NCBI RefSeq assembly: GCF_036227565.1
Contig: NZ_CP109460.1
Span: 2,790,001-2,854,000 of the forward strand
Direction of reading: 5' to 3'
Length of the DNA: 64,000 nt
From: Streptomyces sp. NBC_01454
Lineage (GTDB): Bacteria; Actinomycetota; Actinomycetes; Streptomycetales; Streptomycetaceae
Part shown: positions 35,315-42,510 of the stretch, in pieces
Numbering within the stretch: the first letter of the stretch is position 1
Layout of the letters: every line of letters starts with the position of its first letter
Made by a program: the position numbers and the translations under genes
The notes under the pieces: generated by a model
Database searches by the model: none
The model's input: the letters and a program-made list of their open reading frames with translations, nothing else
Told to the model about the DNA's origin: nothing

Positions 35315-36117
35315 GCGATTCCGACCTCCCCCGTGGGGACCACGGCCAGCGAACGCCGCTGCTCGCGCTCTTCGGCGCGGGTGGCCGGGGCGCGGTGCTT
35401 GAGGGACTTGCGCAGATGGGAGCGGCCGCGGTGGATCCGGCTGCGGACCGTGCCGAGCTTGACGCCGAGCGTCGCGGCGATCTCCTCGTACGACAGTCCC
35501 TCGATGTCGCACAGGACCACGGCGGCCCGGAACTCGGGCGCGAGGGTGTCCAGCGCCTGCTGCACATCGGCGTCGAAGTGGGTGTCGTTGAAGTGCTGCT
35601 GCGGGGAGGGCTCCCGGCTGGGGAGCCGCTCGGCGGCATCGTCACCGAGCGCGTCGAAGCGGATGCGCTGGCGGCGCCGGACCATGTCCAGGAAGAGGTT
35701 GGTCGTGATGCGGTGCAGCCAGCCCTCGAACGTACCGGGGGTGTACGTCGACAGCGAGCGGAAGACGCGGACGAACACCTCCTGGGTGAGGTCCTCGGCG
35801 TCGTGCTGATTGCCGGTGAGGCGGTAGGCGAGGCGGTAGACCCGTGCACTGTGAGTGCTGACGATCTCCTCCCAGCTGGGCGGAGTCCACGCCTGCGCAT
35901 CCGCGTCTGCGGCGAAGGTCGCGGTCGTTGCGGAGTCGGCGGCGGGGGTCCCCCCACTCGAGCGGAGTCGAGAGTGGGGGAGGAAACGGTCAGCGGTGTT
36001 GGTCACGGATTTCGGCTCGGCGAACGACCTTTTCAAGCGCCTCAGCACTCGACGGTCACCCGTCGCAGCCGCACCTCCCCTGGTGGCTCTGGTGGTGTCC
36101 AGTAGAGCCCCTACCAT
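35311..36117 (-). CDS. sigE: ECF RNA polymerase sigma factor (SigE-type)
   Basis: This 268-residue sigma-70 factor has region 2 ([20 protein letters not shown], then [14 protein letters not shown] and [20 protein letters not shown]) and region 4 ([20 protein letters not shown] and [20 protein letters not shown]). It has an unusually long variable N-terminal extension of ~85 residues. Within it, residues ~45-58 ([14 protein letters not shown]) are encoded by a palindromic repeat. I chose the ATG at 36117 (MVGALLD) with GAGG just upstream; an in-frame 36207 start would add 30 residues. The cluster with an anti-sigma factor, HtrA and TatB matches mycobacterial SigE. Gene symbol is given by synteny, and differs from the Streptomyces cell-wall sigma factor of the same name. 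Confidence 0.9.
   Translation of the reverse strand: MVGALLDTTRATRGGAAATGDRRVLRRLKRSFAEPKSVTNTADRFLPHSRLRSSGGTPAADSATTATFAADADAQAWTPPSWEEIVSTHSARVYRLAYRLTGNQHDAEDLTQEVFVRVFRSLSTYTPGTFEGWLHRITTNLFLDMVRRRQRIRFDALGDDAAERLPSREPSPQQHFNDTHFDADVQQALDTLAPEFRAAVVLCDIEGLSYEEIAATLGVKLGTVRSRIHRGRSHLRKSLKHRAPATRAEEREQRRSLAVVPTGEVGIA
35951..35980. repeat. Palindromic interspersed repeat inside the sigma factor gene
   Basis: CCCCCACTC (35951-35959) pairs with GAGTGGGGG (35972-35980) around GAGCGGAGTCGA, giving a 9-bp stem that could also pair CTCGA with TCGAG. It lies in frame in the N-terminal extension. The right half is nearly identical to the intergenic copy at 2875-2893. Confidence 0.8.
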
Positions 36118-36242
36118 ATCCACCTCGCCCGTTAGCTCCGGATAAGCAGTTTTGACCTGCATTTGGTCCTGCTTCGGGTCTTGCCCCGTGTCTCGCGCGG
36201 TCTTCACCGGTGCGTCCCCCCGTCATGCCTGCACCCCTCTTG

Positions 36243-36269
36243 AACGCCCGGTCCCATCTGCGAGTTCCC
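36243..36269 (-). promoter_or_regulatory. Candidate ECF-type promoter upstream of the sigma factor gene
   Basis: On the minus strand GGGAAC is followed after 18 bp by GTT. This is close to the SigR/mycobacterial SigE-SigH pattern GGAA(C/T)-N18-GTT. Transcription would start about 115-120 bp before the chosen ATG, allowing autoregulation. Confidence 0.5.
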
Positions 36270-36322
36270 GCATCCAGCGGATACAGTCACGGTTGCGTCA
36301 ACTACGGGGACAGGAGAGGGCC

Positions 36323-36976
36323 ATTACCGGCAACCGGCAGACGATCTTGGCATTTGCCGAGGCGTACGGCGCCGGGACCATCGACGAAGCCGCCGAGGCC
36401 GCCCTGAGCTGGGCTCGTGACCGTGCGCAGGAGGCCGGCATCCGTACGGTGACCAACGGCACCGGCGCGGCCCTGCGCCTGCTCGCCGCCGCCGCGGACG
36501 CCAAGGCCGTCGCCGAGATCGGCACCGGCACGGGCGTGTCGGGCATCCATCTCCTGCACGGCATGCGCCCCGACGGGGTGCTGACCACCGTGGACCTCGA
36601 ACCCGAGCGGCAGGCGTGCGCCAAGCAGGCGTTCCGCGCCGCGGGCTTCGCCGGCAACCGCGCCCGCTTCATCCCCGGCAGCGCCCTGGACGTCCTGCCC
36701 CGCCTCGCGGACGGCGGCTACGACCTCGTCTTCTGCGACGGCGACCTGCTGGAGTACCTGGAATACCTCGCTGAATCGTTGCGTCTGCTGCGCCCCGGCG
36801 GCCTGGTCTGCTTCGAGGGCGTCTTCGCGGACGGCCGTACGGTCGACTCGGCGATGCAGCCCGCGGAGGTGCTGCGGCTGCGGGAGCTGTTGCGGGCCGT
36901 TCGGGAGAGCGCGGCGCTGGTACCGGCGCTGCTGCCGGTCGGCGACGGACTGCTCTGCGCGGTCAAACGCGGCTGA
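36323..36976 (+). CDS. SAM-dependent O-methyltransferase
   Basis: This class I methyltransferase of the catechol/caffeoyl-CoA OMT type has the SAM-binding loop VAEIGTGTGVSGIHLL, the acidic motif TTVDLEPE, a metal/catalytic Asp in DLVFCDGD and the strand LRLLRPGGLVCFEGVF. The closest memory matches begin near TGNRQT. No ATG, GTG or TTG precedes this point at a sensible distance. An ideal Shine-Dalgarno (AGGAG at 36312-36316) lies 6 bp before an ATT at 36323, so I place an unusual ATT start there (217 residues). A TTG at 36293 is the alternative (227 residues). It is divergent from the sigma factor gene, as Rv1220c is from sigE. Confidence 0.85.
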   Translation: MTGNRQTILAFAEAYGAGTIDEAAEAALSWARDRAQEAGIRTVTNGTGAALRLLAAAADAKAVAEIGTGTGVSGIHLLHGMRPDGVLTTVDLEPERQACAKQAFRAAGFAGNRARFIPGSALDVLPRLADGGYDLVFCDGDLLEYLEYLAESLRLLRPGGLVCFEGVFADGRTVDSAMQPAEVLRLRELLRAVRESAALVPALLPVGDGLLCAVKRG

Positions 36977-37020
36977 CGACGTCACCCCCGCCGGGGACAC
37001 GAATGGTCCGGGATGCGAAA

Positions 37021-37069
37021 CGGCCCCGGCATGCGGCGCGCAGGATGTGCGCGCCGCATGCCGGGGCCG
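37021..37069. terminator. Strong bidirectional terminator
   Basis: A 22-bp perfect stem (37021-37042 with 37048-37069) closes a 5-nt GGATG loop. It lies between the converging O-methyltransferase and DUF3117 genes and is the longest perfect hairpin in the window. Confidence 0.92.
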
Positions 37070-37130
37070 GGGTAATTCGGCTGGGGATTCCGGGGTCAGC
37101 CCCGGGAAACCGCCGGTTGCGCCGCCCTTG

Positions 37131-37298
37131 TCAGACGGTGACCTTGTCCAGGGCCTCACCCAGGGCCTTGGCTTCGTCGGGGGTCAGCTCGACGACGAGC
37201 CGCCCGCCGCCTTCGAGCGGAACGCGCATGACGATGCCCCGCCCCTCCTTGGTCACCTCGAGCGGGCCGTCGCCCGTCCGCGGCTTCATGGCCGCCAT
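37131..37298 (-). CDS. DUF3117 family protein (55 aa)
   Basis: A 55-residue protein reads MAAMKPRTGDGPLEVTKEG at the start, then RGIVMRVPLEGGGRL, and ends ALGEALDKVTV. This is the conserved actinobacterial DUF3117 protein, the counterpart of mycobacterial Rv1211. The ATG at 37298 is preceded by GGAAGGGGAACGAGC. It has a small beta-rich fold with a C-terminal helix and no catalytic motif. Its conservation next to tag and the DivIVA-like gene is stable across actinobacteria, as I remember it. Function unknown. Confidence 0.88.
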   Translation of the reverse strand: MAAMKPRTGDGPLEVTKEGRGIVMRVPLEGGGRLVVELTPDEAKALGEALDKVTV

Positions 37299-37620
37299 GC
37301 TCGTTCCCCTTCCTGAAACCAGCTCATCTCAGCCGACGGCCCGGATAGGCGCGTGTCACCGGCATCGAACACATTGCTTCCAGGCCATTATCCCGCATCG
37401 AACGACCCGATGACCAACATCGGACAGCATCCCTTCGGCAACGCACTCCTCAAACCCCCTCAATTCGGTGAGGGGGCTGCGATACTTCGCCGACCGCCGT
37501 CCTCCGGCGCGCCCACAATCTTTGATGTACGTCACATGCCGGGGCCCGATGATCTCCGGCATCCTGAGCGCTGACTGCCGCTGCCGCGCAGTCCGAGCCG
37601 CGACGGAGGGGACTCCCACT
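37299..37620. other. 322-bp divergent intergenic region
   Basis: This region separates the divergent DUF3117 and enoyl-CoA hydratase genes. It holds a hairpin CCCCCTCA-ATTCGG-TGAGGGGG at 37455-37476 and a TTGATGTACGTCACATG segment near 37521-37537. No gene is visible. The hairpin could be a terminator or attenuator before the hydratase gene, about 145 bp from its start. Confidence 0.45.
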
Positions 37621-38421
37621 ATGGCCGACACCGTGCTCTATGACGTGACCGACGGGCTGGCGACGATCACGCTCAACCGCCCCGACGCGATGAACGCGCT
37701 GAACATCGAGGCGAAGGTCCTGCTGCGGGATACCCTGAAGGAGGCCGCCGCCGATCCGGCCGTACGGGCCGTTCTGCTGACCGCCACCGGGCGCGCCTTC
37801 TGTGTCGGGCAGGACCTCAAGGAGCACATCGGCCTGCTGGCCGAGGACCGGGCCACCGGCTCCGGCGTCACCATGAACACCGTCCGTGAGCACTACAACC
37901 CCATCGTGACGACGCTGGCCGAGATGCCCAAGCCCGTGGTCGCGGGCGTGAACGGGGTCGCCGCGGGTGCCGGTGCGGGCTTCGCGATGGCCGCCGACTA
38001 CCGCGTCGTCGCCGACTCGGCGTCGTTCAACACCTCCTTCGCGGGCGTCGCGCTGACCGCCGACTCCGGGATGTCCTGGACGCTGCCCCGGCTGATCGGC
38101 CAGGGCCGGGCCGCCGACCTGCTGCTCTTCCCCCGCAACATCAGCGCCCAGGAGGCCTACGACCTGGGCATCGCCAACAAGGTCGTCCCGGCCGGGGAAC
38201 TGGCCGAGCAGGCCGCGGCCGTCGCCCGCCGGCTGGCGCAGGGCCCGACCGCGGCCTATGCGGCGCTCAAGGAATCGCTGGCCTACGGGGCGGGGCACTC
38301 CCTCACCGAGACCCTCGGCAAGGAGGACGAGCTGCAGGGCCGCGCCGGTGCGTCGGAGGATCACCGGATCGCGGTCGAGGCCTTCGTGAAGAAGGAGAAG
38401 CCGGTCTTCCTGGGGCGCTGA
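37621..38421 (+). CDS. Enoyl-CoA hydratase/isomerase (PaaG-like)
   Basis: This 266-residue crotonase-fold protein has the opening TVLYDVTDGLATITLNRPDA, the oxyanion-hole segments GRAFCVGQDLKE and NGVAAGAGAGFAMAADYRV, and ALTADSGMSWTLPRLIG in the acid-base region. One oxyanion strand is Ala-Gly-rich as in 1,2-epoxyphenylacetyl-CoA isomerases (PaaG), with Asp at a catalytic position, so a PaaG-like or beta-oxidation role is likely. The ATG at 37621 opens the gene. No other phenylacetate gene is adjacent, so its pathway is uncertain. Confidence 0.88.
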   Translation: MADTVLYDVTDGLATITLNRPDAMNALNIEAKVLLRDTLKEAAADPAVRAVLLTATGRAFCVGQDLKEHIGLLAEDRATGSGVTMNTVREHYNPIVTTLAEMPKPVVAGVNGVAAGAGAGFAMAADYRVVADSASFNTSFAGVALTADSGMSWTLPRLIGQGRAADLLLFPRNISAQEAYDLGIANKVVPAGELAEQAAAVARRLAQGPTAAYAALKESLAYGAGHSLTETLGKEDELQGRAGASEDHRIAVEAFVKKEKPVFLGR

Positions 38422-38499
38422 CCCCGGCCGCGCCGGCCCGGCTCCCGGCCGCTCGCCGGCAGCTCCCGGTGCCCGGCCGATGCCGCCCGCCGGCCCGGG

Positions 38500-39105
38500 T
38501 CAGCGGGCCGCCGCCTCCACGGTCCGGCGGACATGGCAGTCCGCCAGATGGTCGTTGACCAGGCCGCACGCCTGCATCATCGCGTACGCGGTGGTGGGGC
38601 CGACGAAGCGGAAGCCGCGCTTCTTGAGGTCCTTGGCGAGCGCCGTCGACTCCGGGGTCACCGCCGGCACCTCGTCGACCGTGCGCGGTACCGGCCGGGC
38701 GGCCCGGTCGGGGGCGTAGGACCAGATCAAGCCGTCGAGTTCGCCGGGGGCCAGCGCGGCGGCGACCCTGGCGTTGGAGAGCGTCGCGGCGATCTTGGCG
38801 CGATTGCGGATGATGCCGGGGTCGGCGAGCAGCCGCTCGGCGTCCGCGTCCGTGAACCGCGCGACCTCCGGGATGCGGAAGCCGGCGAACGCGGCCCGGA
38901 AGCCGGGGCGGCGGCGCAGGATGGTGATCCACGAGAGCCCGGACTGGAACGCCTCCAGGCTCACCCGCTCGAAGAGGGCGTCGTCGCCATGGACCGGGCG
39001 GCCCCATTCGGTGTCGTGATAGGCGCGGTAGTCGGCCATCTGCGGCGACTCCATGCCCCACGGGCAGCGCGGCACGCCGTCCGGTTCGCGCACCACACCG
39101 CTCAT
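38500..39105 (-). CDS. tag: DNA-3-methyladenine glycosylase I
   Basis: This 201-residue Tag enzyme has the N-terminal CPWG cysteine, the conserved YRAYHDTEWGRPV, FERVSLEAFQSGLSWITIL, and the C-terminal zinc ligands in HLADCH. Tag excises 3-methyladenine from alkylated DNA in the cytoplasm, and its zinc snap joins the N- and C-termini. The length is normal. The ATG at 39105 lies in ATGA shared with the DivIVA-like gene stop, indicating coupling. M. tuberculosis tagA has the same neighbour. Confidence 0.93.
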   Translation of the reverse strand: MSGVVREPDGVPRCPWGMESPQMADYRAYHDTEWGRPVHGDDALFERVSLEAFQSGLSWITILRRRPGFRAAFAGFRIPEVARFTDADAERLLADPGIIRNRAKIAATLSNARVAAALAPGELDGLIWSYAPDRAARPVPRTVDEVPAVTPESTALAKDLKKRGFRFVGPTTAYAMMQACGLVNDHLADCHVRRTVEAAAR

Positions 39106-39545
39106 GTCCGCTCCTCGCCCTCCGGGGACGCGGGGCCGGGCCCGTCCGCGGATGTCCGGCCGACGGAGTCCTCCCGCGGCTCCTGCTCCGGCCCCAGCAC
39201 GGGCGGGCCGTCCTGTATCAGCCCCGGGCCGCCCATCGCGGAGGCGTGCGCCCCGGCGAGCGCCGCCTCCAGCTCGGCGATGCGGGCGTCGCGCTCGGCC
39301 AGCTCGGCGCCCAGGCGGTCCAGGGCGTCATCGACGTCGTTCATGACGTAACCACGCACGGTCACCGGAAACCGGACGGCCTCCACATCGGCGCGGCCCA
39401 GCGGGCGGTCCTGCGGCAGCGGGTCGTGCAGCCGGTCCGGCTCGGAATCCCGCAGCCCGCCGCCGTCACCACCGCCGACGACCACGAGCGTGACCGCGCC
39501 CACCACCACGACCATCGCGATCAGCAAGAACCAGAACACGACCAA
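39102..39545 (-). CDS. DivIVA-domain membrane protein
   Basis: This 147-residue protein has a single N-terminal helix (FWFLLIAMVVVVGAVTLVVV), then a DivIVA-like segment RFPVTVRGYVMNDVDDALDR and a short coiled coil (LGAELAERDARIAELEAALA), followed by a Pro/Glu-rich tail. DivIVA domains recognise curved membranes at poles and septa in actinomycetes; the single membrane helix makes this a small accessory member. It overlaps tag by 4 bp, so they are co-translated. The mycobacterial counterpart is Rv1209. Confidence 0.83.
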   Translation of the reverse strand: MVVFWFLLIAMVVVVGAVTLVVVGGGDGGGLRDSEPDRLHDPLPQDRPLGRADVEAVRFPVTVRGYVMNDVDDALDRLGAELAERDARIAELEAALAGAHASAMGGPGLIQDGPPVLGPEQEPREDSVGRTSADGPGPASPEGEERT

Positions 39546-39631
39546 CTCCCCGGACTATGTGCCTGCACTGATCGTGCCATGCGGGTGTGACAGTTAGGGT
39601 CGCCCCCGGACCACGGAGAGGGAGTCAGGGA

Positions 39632-40492
39632 ATGCTGCGGCTGGGGAATCGCGAGTTCGGGGCGCACGAGCCGGTGATCATGGCCATCGTCAACCGGACG
39701 CCGGACTCGTTCTACGACCAGGGCGCCACGTTCCGTGACGAGCCCGCGCTGGCCCGCGTGGAGCAGGCCGTGGCCGACGGCGCCGCGATCATCGACATCG
39801 GCGGGGTCAAGGCCGGCCCCGGCGAGGAGGTCACCGCCGAGGAGGAGGCCCGCCGCACGGTCGGGTTCGTGGCCGAGGTGCGCCGGCGCTTCCCCGACGT
39901 GGTGATCAGCGTCGACACCTGGCGGCACGAGGTCGGCGAGGCGGTCTGCGAGGCCGGCGCGGATCTGCTCAACGACGCCTGGGGCGGCGTCGATCCCCAG
40001 CTCGCGGAGGTGGCGGCGCGCCACGGCGTGGGCCTGGTGTGCACGCACGCGGGCGGCGCCGAGCCGCGCACCCGGCCGCACCGGGTCACCTATGACGACG
40101 TGATGGCGGACATCCTCCGGGTGACCTGTCAACTGGCCGAACGCGCCGTCGCGTTGGGCGTCCGGCGGGACGCGGTCCTGATCGACCCGGGGCACGACTT
40201 CGGCAAGAACACCCGGCACAGCCTGGAGGCGACCCGGCGGCTGGGCGAGATGGCGGAGACCGGCTGGCCGGTGCTGGTGTCGCTGTCCAACAAGGACTTC
40301 GTCGGCGAGACCCTCGACCGGCCGGTCAAGGAGCGGGTGCTCGGCACCCTGGCGACCACCGCCGTCTCGGCCTGGCTGGGCGCACGCGTCTACCGCGTCC
40401 ACGAGGTCGCCGAGACCCGGCAGGTGCTGGACATGGTGGCCTCGATCGCCGGCCACCGGCCCCCCGCGGTCGCCCGCCGGGGGCTGGCCTGA
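39632..40492 (+). CDS. folP2: Dihydropteroate-synthase-family protein (FolP2 type)
   Basis: This 286-residue TIM-barrel protein has the pterin-binding family motifs IMAIVNRTPDSFYDQGAT, AAIIDIGGVKAGPG and VISVDTWRHEV and a late metal/substrate segment LIDPGHDFGKN. The first loop differs from the folate-pathway form (VNVTPDSFSD) by an Arg in place of Val and Tyr in place of Ser. Such sequences group with mycobacterial FolP2, which does not make dihydropteroate efficiently. The true reaction is unknown. The ATG at 39632 follows GGAGTCAGGGA. Confidence 0.85.
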   Translation: MLRLGNREFGAHEPVIMAIVNRTPDSFYDQGATFRDEPALARVEQAVADGAAIIDIGGVKAGPGEEVTAEEEARRTVGFVAEVRRRFPDVVISVDTWRHEVGEAVCEAGADLLNDAWGGVDPQLAEVAARHGVGLVCTHAGGAEPRTRPHRVTYDDVMADILRVTCQLAERAVALGVRRDAVLIDPGHDFGKNTRHSLEATRRLGEMAETGWPVLVSLSNKDFVGETLDRPVKERVLGTLATTAVSAWLGARVYRVHEVAETRQVLDMVASIAGHRPPAVARRGLA

Positions 40493-40516
40493 TTCCACCG
40501 CCGCCAACGACACCCC

Positions 40517-41266
40517 CTAGATCCCGACCTCCTTGGTCACCAGCGCGACCGCCTCGTCCACGTCGTCGCTGAGGTGGAAGAGCTCCAGATCGTGCATCGA
40601 CGCCTTGCCCTGGGCGATGAGGGTGTCGCGCAGCCAGTCGACGAGCCCGCTCCAGTAGGCCGTGCCGAACAGCACGATCGGGAAGCGGGTGACCTTGCGG
40701 GTCTGGACGAGGGTGAGCGCCTCGAAGAGCTCGTCGAGGGTGCCCAGCCCTCCGGGGAGCACCACGAACCCGCGGGCATACTTCACAAAACACGTCTTGC
40801 GGACGAAGAAGTACCGGAAGTCGACGCCGAGGTTCACATAGTCGTTCATGCCCTGCTCGAAGGGCAGCTCGATACCCAGCCCGACGGAGGTGCCACCGGC
40901 CTCGTTGGCGCCCTTGTTGGCGGCCTCCATGGCGCCGGGGCCACCGCCGGTGATCACCGCGAACCCGGCCTCCACCAGGGCCCGCCCGAGCCGCACCCCG
41001 GCGTCGTACTCCTTGGCGTCCCGCGGGGTGCGGGCGGAGCCGAAGACACTGACGGCCGGGCCCAGCTCGGCCAGCGCGCCGAAGCCCTCGACGAACTCCG
41101 ACTGGATGCGCATCACGCGCCAGGGGTCGGTGTGCACCCACTCGGAAGGGCCTTCGGAGTCCAGCAGCCGCTGGTCGGTGGTGCCGGCCTGCACCTGCTC
41201 CTGGCGGCGCAGTACGGGACCCAGCCGCTGCTCCTCGGGGACCGGTGCTCCCTCGGGACTGGCCAT
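40517..41266 (-). CDS. LOG-family protein (TIGR00730, cytokinin-riboside phosphorylase-like)
   Basis: This 249-residue Rossmann-fold protein carries the LOG signatures GGGPGAMEAANKGA (near residue 110) and LPGGLGTLDELFE (near 175). Members hydrolyse nucleoside 5'-monophosphates to free bases and ribose 5-phosphate; Rv1205 of M. tuberculosis has cytokinin-type activity. The ATG at 41266 opens the gene, preceded by GGAGGGAGCACGAC. It lies near dapE and converges on folP2, as in mycobacteria. Confidence 0.9.
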   Translation of the reverse strand: MASPEGAPVPEEQRLGPVLRRQEQVQAGTTDQRLLDSEGPSEWVHTDPWRVMRIQSEFVEGFGALAELGPAVSVFGSARTPRDAKEYDAGVRLGRALVEAGFAVITGGGPGAMEAANKGANEAGGTSVGLGIELPFEQGMNDYVNLGVDFRYFFVRKTCFVKYARGFVVLPGGLGTLDELFEALTLVQTRKVTRFPIVLFGTAYWSGLVDWLRDTLIAQGKASMHDLELFHLSDDVDEAVALVTKEVGI

Positions 41267-41378
41267 GTCGTGCTCCCTCCGCTGGCAGTACGTGTGCCGT
41301 TTCAGCCTAGATCCGCCGACGTGAAGAGCAGGGGAATTCGGGGCGGAGGGGAGCGGTCGGCGGCCCGGCCCGGCGAGG

Positions 41379-42470
41379 TCAGGCGGTCAGCCAGGCGCGC
41401 AGCCGCTCCTCGCAGTGCAGGATGCGCTCGGTGGCGACCCGCTCGTCCCTCTTGTGCGCGAGCAGCGGGTTGCCGGGGCCGTAGTTGACGGCCGGGACGC
41501 CCAGCGCGCTGAAACGGGAGACGTCGGTCCAGCCGAACTTGGGGCGCGCGCTGCCGCCGACGGCCTCCATGAACGCCTTGGCCGCCGGGTGGGACAGCCC
41601 GGGCAGCGCGCCCGGGGAGTGGTCGTCGATGACGAACTCCTCCACCGGGCAGTCCGCGAAGACCTCCCGCACATGGGCCACCGCCTCGTCGGGCGTGCGG
41701 TCCGGGGCGTAGCGGAAGTTCACGGTGACCGTGCAGGCGTCCGGGATGACGTTGTTGGCGACGCCGCCCTCGACGCGGACGGCGTTGAGGCCCTCGCGGT
41801 ATTCGAGGCCGTCGATGACCGGGTGGCGCGGCTCGTACGCGGCGAGCTTCGCCAGGATCGGGGCGGCGGCGTGGAGCGCGTTGGCGCCCATCCAGCCGCG
41901 GGCGGAGTGGGCGCGCTCACCGGTGGTGCGCAGCAGGACGCGCAGGGTGCCCTGGCAGCCGCCCTCCACCTCGCCGTCGGAGGACTCCAGGAGGACGGCG
42001 AAGTCACCGGCGAGCCAGTCGGGGTGGGCCTTTGCGACATGACCGAGGCCGTTGAGGTGCGCGGCGACCTCTTCGTTGTCGTAGAAGACGAAGGTCAGGT
42101 CGCGGTTGGGCTCGGGGACCGTGGCGGCCACCCGCAGCTGGACGGCGACGCCGGACTTCATGTCGCTGGTCCCGCAGCCCCACAGGAAGCCGTCCTCGTC
42201 GAGCCGGGAGGGGACGTTGCCGGCGATCGGCACGGTGTCGAGGTGTCCGGCGAGCACCACCCGCTCGTCGCGGCCGAGCCGGGTGCGGGCCACGATGTTG
42301 TTGCCGAACCGGTCGACGGTCAGGTGCGGCAGCGCGCGCAGGGCGTGCTCGACGGCGTCGGCCAGGTCCTTCTCGTTGCCGCTCTCGGAGGGGAAGTCGA
42401 CCAGCCGCGCGGTGAGCTCGGCGGCGTCGAGCGACAGGTCGAGGGCGGGGTGCTGTCCGGAGTGCTCCAT
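41379..42470 (-). CDS. dapE: Succinyl-diaminopimelate desuccinylase
   Basis: This 363-residue M20-family metallopeptidase has VVLAGHLDTVPIAGN with the first metal His/Asp, GCGTSDMKSG with the bridging Asp, FYDNEEVAA with the catalytic Glu pair, and a dimerisation lid (RTTGERAHSARGWMGANALH). DapE hydrolyses N-succinyl-LL-diaminopimelate to LL-diaminopimelate and succinate in lysine and peptidoglycan synthesis. The ATG at 42470 opens the gene. dapC, the preceding enzyme of the pathway, lies 2 kb away on the same strand. Confidence 0.93.
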   Translation of the reverse strand: MEHSGQHPALDLSLDAAELTARLVDFPSESGNEKDLADAVEHALRALPHLTVDRFGNNIVARTRLGRDERVVLAGHLDTVPIAGNVPSRLDEDGFLWGCGTSDMKSGVAVQLRVAATVPEPNRDLTFVFYDNEEVAAHLNGLGHVAKAHPDWLAGDFAVLLESSDGEVEGGCQGTLRVLLRTTGERAHSARGWMGANALHAAAPILAKLAAYEPRHPVIDGLEYREGLNAVRVEGGVANNVIPDACTVTVNFRYAPDRTPDEAVAHVREVFADCPVEEFVIDDHSPGALPGLSHPAAKAFMEAVGGSARPKFGWTDVSRFSALGVPAVNYGPGNPLLAHKRDERVATERILHCEERLRAWLTA

Positions 42471-42510
42471 GGATCCGACCCTATCCGGAGCACTCCAGTA
42501 CGGTGGGCCC

